A stretch of DNA of 64,000 nucleotides, taken from the NCBI GenBank assembly GCA_937898525.1, contig CALCBC010000130.1, positions 1-64,000 on the forward strand. Direction: 5' to 3'. Made by a program: the position numbers and the translations under genes. The DNA comes from an uncultured Sphingomonadales bacterium (GTDB lineage: Bacteria; Pseudomonadota; Alphaproteobacteria; Sphingomonadales; Sphingomonadaceae). The notes under the pieces are model-generated. The model was not told the DNA's origin and did no database searches. It saw only the letters and a program-made list of their open reading frames with translations. Each line of letters starts with the position of its first letter. The stretch's first letter is position 1. Positions 16,626-24,438 of the stretch are shown here, piece by piece.

Positions 16626-18410
16626 ATGGCGACGGCGGCGGAGAGAATTGGCGAAGCGGAGCAGGCGCTGCGCCGCGTCTTCGGGTTCGACGCCTTCCGC
16701 GGCGTGCAGCGCGAGGTCGTCGAGCGGATTCTTGCGGGGCGCTCGACGCTTGCGGTGATGCCGACCGGCGCGGGCAAGTCGCTGACCTACCAGCTTCCGG
16801 CGACGATGCTCGAAGGCACCTGCGTGGTCATCTCGCCGCTGATCGCCCTGATGCACGACCAGCTGCGGGCTGCGCGCGCCAACGGCATTCGCGCGGCGAC
16901 GCTGACCAGCGTCGACGAGGATCGCATGGCGACGATCGACGCCTTCCGTGGCGGCGAGCTCGACCTGCTCTACGTCGCGCCCGAGCGGGCCAGCCAGCCC
17001 CACTTTCGCGAGCTTCTGGGCTCGGCCCGGCTCGCGCTGTTCGCGATCGACGAGGCGCATTGCGTGTCCGAGTGGGGCCACGACTTTCGTCCCGACTACC
17101 GCCAGCTGCGCCCGCTGATGGACGCGTTCCCGCGCGTGCCGCGCCTCGCGCTGACTGCGACCGCCGACGCTCACACCCGCGCCGACATCCTCACGCAGCT
17201 GGGCATCCCGTCGGACGGCCTGGTGGTCGCCGGGTTCGACCGCCCCAACATCCGTTACAGGATCCGCCATCGCGAGAACGCCACGCGGCAGCTCGCCGTG
17301 CTGCTCGCCGAACAGCCCGGCCCAGGGATCGTCTATGCCCCCACGCGCAAGAAGGTCGAGCAGCTGGCCGAAGCGCTCGGGAAGATGACCGGGCGGCCGG
17401 TGCTCCCGTATCATGCCGGGCTCGACCCCGGGGTGCGCGCCGCCAACCAGGCTGCGTTCGTCGCCAGCGAGGACATGGTGATGGTGGCGACGGTCGCGTT
17501 CGGCATGGGCATCGACAAGCCCGACGTGCGCTTCGTCGCGCATGCCGGAATCCCGAAGTCGATCGAGGCCTATTACCAGGAAACCGGGCGCGCCGGACGT
17601 GATGGGGATCCGGCAGTGGCGGTGATGCTGTGGGCGGCAGGCGACTTCGCGCAGGCGCGCCAGCGGCTCGGCGAGATCGACGAAGCGCGCCGCGGCGGCG
17701 AGCGCGCACGGCTCGACGCGCTGGCCATGCTGGTCGAGACCGTCGGCTGCCGCCGCGCCGTGCTGCTGCGCCATTTCGGCGAGGACCCGCCCGAGCGGTG
17801 CGGCAACTGCGACAACTGCCTCGAAGCCCCCGGCGTGATCGACGCGACCGAGCTGGCGCGAAAGCTGCTCTCAGCCGTGTACCGCACCGGGCAGAGCTTC
17901 GGCTTCGGGCACCTGCAGAAGGTGCTGACCGGCGTTGCCGACGAGCGCGTGCTGCAGCGCGGGCACGACCGGCTGAGCGTGTTCGGCATCGTCGGCAGCG
18001 AGGAAGCGCCGCTGCTGCAGCCGCTGAGCCGGGCACTGCAGGCGCGCGGCTGTCTGCTGCCGACCGAGCACGGCGGGCTCAAGCTCGGCGGCGATGCGCG
18101 CGCGATCCTCAAGGGCGAGCAGACGGTCGAGATCGTCCGGCCGGCGCCGACGCGCAAGGAACGCAGGCGGCGCGACGGCGCGCCCAACCCGGTCGGCGAT
18201 CCGCTGTTCGAAGCGCTGCGTGCGCTGCGGCGCGAACTCGCGGCCGAGGCGCAAGTGCCGCCCTACGTGATCTTCCACGACGCGACGCTGCGCGAGATGG
18301 CCGCAACCCGGCCCATGACGCTGCGCGAGCTGGGCGAGATCCCGGGGATCGGCGCGCGCAAGCTCGAGGCGTATGGCGATGCGTTCCTGGCGGTCATCCG
18401 CCAGCACTGA
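16626..18410 (+). CDS. recQ: ATP-dependent DNA helicase RecQ
   Basis: A 594-residue superfamily 2 helicase. Motif I is MPTGAGKSLTYQLPA, motif II is FAIDEAHCVSEWGHDFRPDY, motif III is LALTATAD, and motif VI lies in YYQETGRAGRDG. A RecQ zinc-binding module follows, with the cysteine cluster CGNCDNC. A winged-helix region comes next, and a C-terminal HRDC domain (PPYVIFHDATLREMAATRP) closes the protein, the usual RecQ order. It unwinds DNA 3'-5' in recombination and fork repair. ATG 16626 starts the recognisable N-terminal domain (AEQALRRVFGFDAFRGVQ). Confidence 0.96.
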   Translation: MATAAERIGEAEQALRRVFGFDAFRGVQREVVERILAGRSTLAVMPTGAGKSLTYQLPATMLEGTCVVISPLIALMHDQLRAARANGIRAATLTSVDEDRMATIDAFRGGELDLLYVAPERASQPHFRELLGSARLALFAIDEAHCVSEWGHDFRPDYRQLRPLMDAFPRVPRLALTATADAHTRADILTQLGIPSDGLVVAGFDRPNIRYRIRHRENATRQLAVLLAEQPGPGIVYAPTRKKVEQLAEALGKMTGRPVLPYHAGLDPGVRAANQAAFVASEDMVMVATVAFGMGIDKPDVRFVAHAGIPKSIEAYYQETGRAGRDGDPAVAVMLWAAGDFAQARQRLGEIDEARRGGERARLDALAMLVETVGCRRAVLLRHFGEDPPERCGNCDNCLEAPGVIDATELARKLLSAVYRTGQSFGFGHLQKVLTGVADERVLQRGHDRLSVFGIVGSEEAPLLQPLSRALQARGCLLPTEHGGLKLGGDARAILKGEQTVEIVRPAPTRKERRRRDGAPNPVGDPLFEALRALRRELAAEAQVPPYVIFHDATLREMAATRPMTLRELGEIPGIGARKLEAYGDAFLAVIRQH

Positions 18411-18423
18411 GGAGGCCAGGTCA

Positions 18424-18924
18424 ATGTTGCGGATCATCTTGCCGGCCGTGCTGATGCTGCTGAGCGCGTGCACGGCGAACCAGAGGATCGCCGGCGCAAC
18501 GCCGGCCTATCGCACGGTCGCATTCGAGATCTCGAGCTGGGGCCGCCCGCTCGGCAACTGGGAGGTTAGCCGCGACGGCGCCGCGCGGCACATGAGGACC
18601 GACGGCTCGGTGTTCTCCGACCACCGTCGCGAGCACCGCGAGTTCCGCATCGACGACGCGCAGCTCGCCGAGCTGGCCGCCGCCGTCAAAGCGCTGCCGG
18701 CGCGGCGGCCGCGTGAAGGGGCGTGCCGGAACTACGCGACCGACATGCCCTACGGCCGCCTGCAGCTCACCGACGACGCCGGCGAGGAGACGATACGGTT
18801 CGACAGCGGCTGCTTCGACGCGCGCTACCAGGCGTTCGTCGCGCAGCTGCGGGCCATGGACGAGCTCGTCGGCGGCTGGGCCGAACGGCATCCGGCAACC
18901 CGCATCGAGGACATACGCTACTGA
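18424..18924 (+). CDS. Hypothetical lipoprotein (166 aa)
   Basis: ATG 18424 has GAGGAGG upstream and follows the recQ stop by 13 bases, so it is likely in the recQ transcript. The signal MLRIILPAVLMLLSAC has a lipobox (LSAC, Cys 16). The mature part has FEISSWGRPLGNWEVSRDG and a later cysteine pair (EGACRNYATD and DSGCFDARYQ) that could form a disulfide. No known family recognised; a periplasm-facing lipoprotein is the safe description. Confidence 0.75.
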   Translation: MLRIILPAVLMLLSACTANQRIAGATPAYRTVAFEISSWGRPLGNWEVSRDGAARHMRTDGSVFSDHRREHREFRIDDAQLAELAAAVKALPARRPREGACRNYATDMPYGRLQLTDDAGEETIRFDSGCFDARYQAFVAQLRAMDELVGGWAERHPATRIEDIRY

Positions 18925-18934
18925 GCGATACCGC

Positions 18935-18981
18935 TTGACCCACCGCCGCCCTTCGATAAATATGATATCGTAATTATATCA
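18935..18981 (+). promoter_or_regulatory. Promoter with AT-rich palindromic operator upstream of the SPFH operon
   Basis: A perfect inverted repeat, TGATAT (18963-18968) and ATATCA (18976-18981) with a 7-bp spacer, lies 14 bp ahead of the SPFH start codon. It stands out as AT-rich in a GC-rich context. TTGACC (18935-18940) and TAAATA (18957-18962, 16-bp spacing) are plausible -35/-10 boxes, so a protein on the palindrome would block the start region. The operon encodes an Arc-type ribbon-helix-helix protein, the obvious candidate binder (inference). Confidence 0.6.
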
Positions 18982-18994
18982 GGGGAGACTCGTC

Positions 18995-19915
18995 ATGTCG
19001 GAGGAAAGCAAGGGGATGGCGCGCAGCCTGGAGCGGCCTGCCAAGACCTCCAACGGATATCTGATGCTGCTGGTCTGGCTCGGGCTGCTGGTATGGTCGG
19101 TCGGCTCGTTCCTCACGCTCGGCGGGGCGATCAGCAGCTACGGGGCCGACGCCACAGTCGCCCTGGCGGCGATCAGCCTGGCCGTCGGTGTGATCCTGTT
19201 CCTGCTGCTGCCGATCGGCTTCTTCATGATCCAGCCGAACATGTCGGCGGTCATCACGCTGTTCGGCGAGTACCGCGGAACCGAGCGGACGGAGGGCCTG
19301 CGCTGGGTCTGGCCGTGGATGGGCAAGAAGAAGATCTCGGTCCGTCAGAACAACATCCATTCGGAGCGGGTCAAGGTCAACGACCTGCGCGGCAACCCGA
19401 TCGAGGTCGCGTGCAACGTGGTCTGGCGCGTGGCCGACACCGCGCAGGCCGCGTTCGACGTCGACGACTACCGCTCGTTCGTGAACATCCAGATCGAGGC
19501 GGGTCTGCGCACGGTGGCCGCGCGGCATCCCTACGACGACCTCGAGCACGGCGAGACCACGCTCCGCTCCGACGCCGCGATCGTCAACGCCGAACTGCGC
19601 ACCGAGCTCAACGAGCGGCTGTCGCACGCCGGGATCCTCGTCGACGAAGCCGGGCTGACGCACCTCGCCTACGCGCCGGAGATCGCCGGGGCGATGCTTC
19701 GCCGGCAGCAGGCCGAAGCGGTTATCGCCGCGCGCGCCAAGCTGGTGCTGGGCGCGGTAAGCATGGTGCAGATGGCGCTGGAAAAGCTCAGCGAGGGCGG
19801 CATCGTCCATCTCGACGACGAACGCCGGGCGGCGATGGTGTCGAACCTGATGGTCGTGCTGTGCGGCGAACGGGAAGTGAATCCGGTGGTCAACGCGGGC
19901 TCGCTCTACCAGTAA
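18995..19915 (+). CDS. SPFH (band 7/prohibitin-like) membrane protein
   Basis: A 306-residue protein with two N-terminal hydrophobic segments (YLMLLVWLGLLVWSVGSFL and ALAAISLAVGVILFLLLPIG), followed by an SPFH domain. The SPFH part runs from FMIQPNMSAVITLFGEYRG through VKVNDLRGNPIEVACNVVW to LTHLAYAPEIAGAMLRRQQA. SPFH proteins oligomerise in membrane microdomains. GGGGA precedes ATG 18995. It is the first gene of a tight operon with an RHH regulator (10 bp later) and a small membrane protein, behind a palindromic operator. The recurring SPFH-Arc pairing suggests a regulated membrane-stress module, but its role is unknown. Confidence 0.88.
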   Translation: MSEESKGMARSLERPAKTSNGYLMLLVWLGLLVWSVGSFLTLGGAISSYGADATVALAAISLAVGVILFLLLPIGFFMIQPNMSAVITLFGEYRGTERTEGLRWVWPWMGKKKISVRQNNIHSERVKVNDLRGNPIEVACNVVWRVADTAQAAFDVDDYRSFVNIQIEAGLRTVAARHPYDDLEHGETTLRSDAAIVNAELRTELNERLSHAGILVDEAGLTHLAYAPEIAGAMLRRQQAEAVIAARAKLVLGAVSMVQMALEKLSEGGIVHLDDERRAAMVSNLMVVLCGEREVNPVVNAGSLYQ

Positions 19916-19925
19916 GGCCGGCGCC

Positions 19926-20129
19926 GTGCCGCAAACTCCGAAGAAGGCTTTCGCCCTCCGCCTCGACCCCGCGCTCCACGCGGCAGTCGAGCGCGTGGCG
20001 GCGCAGGAGCTCCGCTCGGTCAACGCCGAAATCGAGATGCTGCTGCGCGAGGCGCTCGCACGGCGCGGAATCAGGGTCCCGCCGGCCGAACCGGCAAGAC
20101 GCGGCCGCCCGCCGCGGAAAGGAGACTGA
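19926..20129 (+). CDS. Arc-type ribbon-helix-helix DNA-binding protein (67 aa)
   Basis: Starts at GTG 19926 with AAGG upstream, 10 bp after the SPFH gene. KAFALRLDPALHAAVERVAA and SVNAEIEMLLREAL have the Arc/MetJ-like beta-strand plus two-helix pattern: alternating residues in AFALRL would contact the DNA. The C-terminus is basic (RRGRPPRKGD). Such proteins dimerise and repress from short palindromes. The TGATAT-N7-ATATCA site upstream of the operon is the likely target. It could be mis-annotated as a HicB-type antitoxin, but no toxin gene is adjacent. Confidence 0.85.
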   Translation: MPQTPKKAFALRLDPALHAAVERVAAQELRSVNAEIEMLLREALARRGIRVPPAEPARRGRPPRKGD

Positions 20130-20131
20130 CC

Positions 20132-20392
20132 TTGTTGCACCTGTTCCTCGATTCGCGCCCATGGTTCCGGCCGAAGCGCTACGGCTACGGCGCCGGCCTG
20201 CCGATCGCCTGGCAGGGCTGGGTGCTGCTCCTGTCGTACGTCGCCGTCGTGATCGGGCTCGGCCTGCTCTCGACCCAGACGGGCCGCGCTGTCTCCGCCG
20301 CGCTCGCCGGGGCTCTTACCCTCGGGTTCGTGCTGATCGTCAGGGCTCGGACCGCGGGCGGCTGGCGCTGGCGCTGGGGCGAGGACACTTGA
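20132..20392 (+). CDS. Small two-TM membrane protein, third gene of SPFH operon
   Basis: An 86-residue protein from TTG 20132 (TTG 20135 also possible), with GGAG eight bases upstream and two bases after the RHH stop. Two hydrophobic helices, GWVLLLSYVAVVIGLGLL and AVSAALAGALTLGFVLIV, are followed by a Trp/Arg-rich tail (GGWRWRWGED). The N-terminus has DSRPWFRPKRYGYGAGLPIA. No family known to me. Its position suggests that it works with the SPFH protein. Confidence 0.7.
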   Translation: MLHLFLDSRPWFRPKRYGYGAGLPIAWQGWVLLLSYVAVVIGLGLLSTQTGRAVSAALAGALTLGFVLIVRARTAGGWRWRWGEDT

Positions 20393-20512
20393 GCGCTGCG
20401 CAGCCGGGCCGGCTCCGCACGGGTGCGGATTTCGGCCTTCGTCGTGTTCCTGCTGGCGTGAACCGCACGGCGCGCTAGGCTGGCCCGAAGACAACGGAGA
20501 GGGGTCGGCTTG

Positions 20513-21523
20513 ATGAAGTTCGGGGTGTTCGATCACGTGGACGACAGCGGGCGGTCGCTCGCGGAGCACCTCGAAGGCCGCCTGAAGCTCGCCGAGGCCT
20601 ACGACGCGCTCGGCTTTCATTGCTACCACGTCGCCGAGCATCACGGCACGCCGCTCGGCCTTTCGCCCTCGCCGGGCGTGTTCTTCGCCGCAGTCAGCCA
20701 GCGGACCACGCGGCTCAGGTTCGGGCCGCTGGTCTACCTGCTGCCGATCTACAACCCGCTGCGGCTGGTCGAGGAAGTGGCAATGCTCGACGCGCTGTCG
20801 AACGGCCGCTTCCAGCTCGGCGTCGGCCGCGGGGTCTCGCCGATCGAGCTCGGCTTCCACGGGCTCGACATGGCCGAGCAGCGCGCCCGCTTCGACGAGG
20901 CCCTCGAGGTGCTGCGCCGCGGCCTCGCTTCCGAGGTGCTCGACTTCGCGGGCGAGTTCTACCGCTACGCTCGCGTGCCGATGTCCGTGCGCCCGGTGCA
21001 GCGGCCGCATCCGCCGCTGTGGTACGGCGCCGGCAGCCCGGACTCGATCCGCTGGTGTGCGCACAACGGGATCAACATGGTCACGCTGGCGCTCGGCGAG
21101 CGCGTGCGCCAGGCGACCGACATCTACCGGAGCGAATGGCAGGGCGCGCCCGAGGACATCCCCCTGATGGGAGTCAGCCGGCACATCGTCGTCGCGCCGA
21201 CCGACGAGGAGGCGCTGGCGCTCGCCCGGCCAGCCTATGCCCGCTGGCGGCGCTCGATGGCGAAGCTGTGGGAGGATCGCGGCTTCGAGTTCCCGCTCGG
21301 CGAGCACTTGCCGATGGAATGGGACGCGGCCGCCGCGATGGGCCACGGCTGCGCAGGCTCCCCCGAAACCGTCCGGGCTTTCGTCGAGCGCGAGGTGGCC
21401 GAGGGCGGAGTGACCTACTTCGTCTCGGCGCTGGCTTTCGGCGATCTTCCGCTCGAGGCAGCGCTGCGCTCGGCCGAGTTGTTCTCGCAGCATGTAATCG
21501 ACGCGTTCGCCGGCAAATCTTAG
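20513..21523 (+). CDS. LLM-class (luciferase-like) flavin-dependent oxidoreductase
   Basis: A 336-residue TIM-barrel bacterial-luciferase-like protein: FGVFDHVDD, EAYDALGFHCYHVAEHHG, LRFGPLVYLLPIYNPLRLVEE and GRFQLGVGRGVSPIELGFHG are standard family positions. These enzymes use reduced FMN or F420 to oxidise small molecules. The substrate is not predictable. ATG 20513 follows AGAGGGG; TTG 20510 is one codon upstream. It stands alone between the SPFH operon and the beta-helix gene. Confidence 0.85.
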   Translation: MKFGVFDHVDDSGRSLAEHLEGRLKLAEAYDALGFHCYHVAEHHGTPLGLSPSPGVFFAAVSQRTTRLRFGPLVYLLPIYNPLRLVEEVAMLDALSNGRFQLGVGRGVSPIELGFHGLDMAEQRARFDEALEVLRRGLASEVLDFAGEFYRYARVPMSVRPVQRPHPPLWYGAGSPDSIRWCAHNGINMVTLALGERVRQATDIYRSEWQGAPEDIPLMGVSRHIVVAPTDEEALALARPAYARWRRSMAKLWEDRGFEFPLGEHLPMEWDAAAAMGHGCAGSPETVRAFVEREVAEGGVTYFVSALAFGDLPLEAALRSAELFSQHVIDAFAGKS

Positions 21524-21559
21524 CGCGGCGTTAACCCCTTTCGCGATAGCCTCGCGCGC

Positions 21560-22543
21560 ATGGTCCAACCCGTCCACTCCATGCTGCGCAGACCTTCGCT
21601 CGCCATCGTCGGCGTGGTGGCGGCGCTGGCGGTGCTGGCGATCCCGCTCGGCGCGCTGTTCGCGCAGGCCCCGGCGGCGCGTTTCACGGTGGTCGAGACC
21701 GGACAGACCTTCGACCGGCTGCAGCAGGCGGTCGACGCGATCGGCGATGGTCGCGGCACGATCGCCATCGCCCCCGGCCGCTATGCCGAATGCGCGGTGC
21801 AGCGCGCGGGCTTCGTGTCCTTTCTCGCGGCCGAGCCCGGCACCGCGATCTTCGACGGCCGTACCTGCGAGGGCAAGGCGGCACTCGTGCTGCGCGGGAG
21901 CGGCGCGGAAGTCTCGGGGCTCGTGTTCGAGGACATGCGCGTTCCCGACTTCAACGGCGCCGGCATCCGTCTCGAGCGCGGCGACCTGACGGTCGCGCTG
22001 TCGTGGTTCCGCGACAGCCAGCAGGGCATCCTGACCGCCGACGACGCCAACGGCCGGATCGTGATCGACCGCTCGACCTTCACCCGTCTCGGCACCTGCG
22101 AAGGAGCAGGCGGCTGCGCCCACTCGATCTACGTCGGCGACTACGCCCACCTGCGCGTGACGCGCAGCCGGTTCGAGGAAGGGCGCGGCGGGCATTACGT
22201 CAAGAGCCGCGCAGTGCGCACCGACATCGCCAGCTCGAGCTTCGACGATTCGCGCGGCCAGCAGACCAACTACATGATCGACCTGCCCAACGGCTCGATC
22301 GGCCAGATCAGCAACAACTGGTTCGTTCAGGGCCAGGACAAGGGAAACTACTCGGCGTTCATCGCCATTGCCGCGGAAGGGCGGGAAAACCCGAGCGCGG
22401 GCCTGGTGATCGTCGGCAACGACGCGCGGCTCGCGACCGGCGTGGATCGCAACACGACCTTCGTCGCCGACTGGTCGGGCGAGACGATCGCGCTCGGCGA
22501 CAACGTGCTCGGCCCGGGCCTCAGGGCCTACGAGCGACGCTGA
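21560..22543 (+). CDS. Secreted right-handed beta-helix protein
   Basis: A 327-residue protein with an N-terminal signal or anchor (SLAIVGVVAALAVLAIPLGALFAQA) and then repeated short strands typical of a pectin-lyase-like beta-helix: IFDGRTCEG, VSGLVFEDMRV, RIVIDRSTFTRLG, LRVTRSRFEEGRG, TDIASSSFDDSRG and GQISNNWFVQG. The rung pattern (x-I-x-x-S-x-F) is clear. This fold occurs in carbohydrate lyases, epimerases and adhesins. No catalytic signature was found, so the activity is unknown. ATG 21560 was used; ATG 21590 (MLRRPSLAIV) is a plausible shorter start. Confidence 0.75.
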   Translation: MVQPVHSMLRRPSLAIVGVVAALAVLAIPLGALFAQAPAARFTVVETGQTFDRLQQAVDAIGDGRGTIAIAPGRYAECAVQRAGFVSFLAAEPGTAIFDGRTCEGKAALVLRGSGAEVSGLVFEDMRVPDFNGAGIRLERGDLTVALSWFRDSQQGILTADDANGRIVIDRSTFTRLGTCEGAGGCAHSIYVGDYAHLRVTRSRFEEGRGGHYVKSRAVRTDIASSSFDDSRGQQTNYMIDLPNGSIGQISNNWFVQGQDKGNYSAFIAIAAEGRENPSAGLVIVGNDARLATGVDRNTTFVADWSGETIALGDNVLGPGLRAYERR

Positions 22544-22546
22544 CCT

Positions 22547-23320
22547 TCATCCCGTCCTGACCAGCCAGCCGCGCTCCCGCAATACTCCCTGCCGGCTTCG
22601 GCTGACGGGCAACCAGGCCGATGGTCCGGCGCGAAGGTACCAGCGGCGGTCGCGATAGACGGCCGGTCCGCGATGCGCATCCGCCACCCACCGGCCCCGG
22701 CCGATCTGCTCGCCGGCGATCGCCGACATCGCACGAACGGCATCCGCAAAACGGCAGAGAACCAGCCGCTCGGTACCGTCGGCGAGATGGAGCCGGACGT
22801 AGTGATCCTCCGCCACCAGTGCGGCGACGTCGGCCAGTCTCACGGTCGTGCCCGGAAACCGGGCGACAGCCCGCCGCTCGATCATGGCAGTCGGTCGGAA
22901 AGGGAACAGGGCCGTGGCCAACAGCCACAGGCCGACGACGGCAGCCCCGCCCAACGCGATGCCGAGATGATCGGCCGCACCGGTACCCGCGAACGCTCTC
23001 AGCGCGAGATCGACCTCGAACGGCAGGACCAGCAACAGGGCAAGCGAGCCGAACAGCAGGATCCGGCGCCAGTGAACGCCCCGCTTCAGAAGCCATGCGA
23101 ACCACACTTCCCACAGCGCAAAGTTGAACAGGCACAACGACAGCCAGAAGCCCACCCGCGCCAGCGTGGAGATTGCCAGGGTGCCGAAGGGGCCGGCGAC
23201 CGCCGCGACGAGAGCCACGGCGAGCACGAGCAGGAGCCGCTTGAGCCGGGCTGGCGTGCGGTTCGCGAATTGCAGCGCACCGTTCGCGAAATCGGGCTTG
23301 GCGGCAATGCGCAGCGGCAT
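22547..23320 (-). CDS. Membrane-anchored LytTR-type DNA-binding regulator
   Basis: A 257-residue protein starting at ATG 23320 (MPLRIAAKPDFANG). Four hydrophobic helices (LLLVLAVALVAAVAGPFG, VGFWLSLCLFNFALW, ILLFGSLALLLVLP and GIALGGAAVVGLWLLATALF) precede a C-terminal LytTR domain: VADVAALVAEDHYVRLHLADG-like sequence (ADVAALVAEDHYVRLH), LVLCRFADAVRAM, then GRGRWVADAHRG. Membrane-LytTR fusions act as one-component regulators or with membrane partners. It diverges from the 23360 gene, whose start is 39 bp away, and may control it. The open frame extends upstream but has no credible start there. Confidence 0.82.
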   Translation of the reverse strand: MPLRIAAKPDFANGALQFANRTPARLKRLLLVLAVALVAAVAGPFGTLAISTLARVGFWLSLCLFNFALWEVWFAWLLKRGVHWRRILLFGSLALLLVLPFEVDLALRAFAGTGAADHLGIALGGAAVVGLWLLATALFPFRPTAMIERRAVARFPGTTVRLADVAALVAEDHYVRLHLADGTERLVLCRFADAVRAMSAIAGEQIGRGRWVADAHRGPAVYRDRRWYLRAGPSAWLPVSRSRQGVLRERGWLVRTG

Positions 23321-23359
23321 ACCGCTGGCTATCGCAAACCCGGAGGAACGAAAACCGCC

Positions 23360-23920
23360 ATGAGTCTCAAACCGAGATGGGCCGCTCTTGCGGCCGTGCT
23401 GGTGTCGGCCGCCACCCCAGCCCAGGAGCACCGGGCACCCGCCGAGACCGATGCGACGCTTGCGCCGTTCGCCTGGATGGACGGCCGCTGGCGAGGTGAG
23501 GCGACCGTCCTGACGCGCGACGGTCCGACGACGCTGGTGCAGACGGAGCGCAGCGGCGAGATGCTGGGAGGGAAGATAAGGATCATCGAGGGCAAGGGCT
23601 ATGACGTCGACGGCGCTGTCGCCTTCAACGCCTTTGCGGTCATCGCCGCCAGGCCGGGCGGCGGCTACGAGATGCGCTCGTGGACGCTTGACCAGGCGGG
23701 ATCGTTCGAGATCGTGCCCGATGGCGAAGGATTTGCCTGGAGTATCCCCGCGGGTCCCGCCACGATCCGGTACGAGGCCCGGCTCGAAGACGGCAAATGG
23801 GTCGAGGTCGGCCGCCGGCTGGTCGAGGGTCAGCCACCGATGGAGATCTTTCGCATGGAGCTGACACGCGTCGATGACGGGACAGGGTGGCCCGCCGACG
23901 GCGCGCTCGGGCCTCGCTAG
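23360..23920 (+). CDS. Secreted DUF1579-like beta-barrel protein
   Basis: A 186-residue protein with signal peptide MSLKPRWAALAAVLVSAATPAQ. The body has FAWMDGRWRGEA, TERSGEMLGGKIRIIEGKG, VAFNAFAVIA, GYEMRSWTL and GGFAWSIP-like strands, resembling DUF1579/lipocalin-like proteins. GGAGG lies 12 bases before ATG 23360. Its start is 39 bp from the divergent LytTR regulator gene, which suggests co-regulation. Ligand and role are unknown. Confidence 0.7.
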   Translation: MSLKPRWAALAAVLVSAATPAQEHRAPAETDATLAPFAWMDGRWRGEATVLTRDGPTTLVQTERSGEMLGGKIRIIEGKGYDVDGAVAFNAFAVIAARPGGGYEMRSWTLDQAGSFEIVPDGEGFAWSIPAGPATIRYEARLEDGKWVEVGRRLVEGQPPMEIFRMELTRVDDGTGWPADGALGPR

Positions 23921-24438
23921 CGCCCCTCGCCGGCACCGCCGTCGAAGGCCGGCGCGAAGCTCGCCGAAGCGTCGGGAATGTCCTCGCCGAAGGCCTGCAC
24001 CAGAAACCACGGCGCCAGCGGGCCCTCAACACGGAGCGGAGTCCGCGACACGAATCCGAATCGCGCGTAGAACGCCGGATCACCCACCACCACCAGTCCG
24101 CGGGCTCCGGCGGCGCGCCAATGGCCGAGCCCCGCCTCGATCAGCGCGCGGCCGACACCTTTTCCCTGCGCCTCAGGCAGGACCGATATCGGCCCGAGCG
24201 CGTACCAGCCTGGCTCGCCGTTCGAGAGCTCCGCGGGAGAGAAGGCGATGTGACCGACAATCTGCGCCTTGCTCTCCGCCACGAGCGACAGGGCGAGATC
24301 TCCGTTGGCGCGCAGCGCATCGACGATCGCCGGCTCGCTGCCGTCGCTGTGCGGGTTGCCGGCGAAAGCGGCGGCAGTGACCCGGCGGATCGCCGCCTCA
24401 TCGCCGCTCCGCTCGCTGCGGACGATCCAGCCGCTCAC
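23917..24438 (-). CDS. GNAT-family N-acetyltransferase (YhbS-like)
   Basis: A 173-residue acetyltransferase. The acetyl-CoA binding loop is in ALGPISVLPEAQGKGVGRALIE (Q-x-x-G-x-G). Other YhbS-type features are VGHIAFSPAEL and GLVVVGDPAFYARFGFVSR. GTG 24438 overlaps the ribA-like gene's TGA (GTGA), so it is likely translated after it. The acceptor substrate is unknown. Its stop overlaps the end of the convergent 23360 gene by four bases. Confidence 0.88.
   Translation of the reverse strand: MSGWIVRSERSGDEAAIRRVTAAAFAGNPHSDGSEPAIVDALRANGDLALSLVAESKAQIVGHIAFSPAELSNGEPGWYALGPISVLPEAQGKGVGRALIEAGLGHWRAAGARGLVVVGDPAFYARFGFVSRTPLRVEGPLAPWFLVQAFGEDIPDASASFAPAFDGGAGEGR

Noticed and set aside
19926..20392. 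A toxin-antitoxin pair (RHH antitoxin plus small protein)
   Set aside because: The RHH gene comes after SPFH, and the 86-residue partner is a two-helix membrane protein with no resemblance to a HicA, ParE or RelE toxin.
18974..22195. A 1073-codon open frame on the minus strand across the SPFH and LLM genes
   Set aside because: It is antisense to several well-supported genes, is Arg/Ala/His-rich low-complexity sequence and shows no domain. GC-rich DNA often leaves such shadow frames open.
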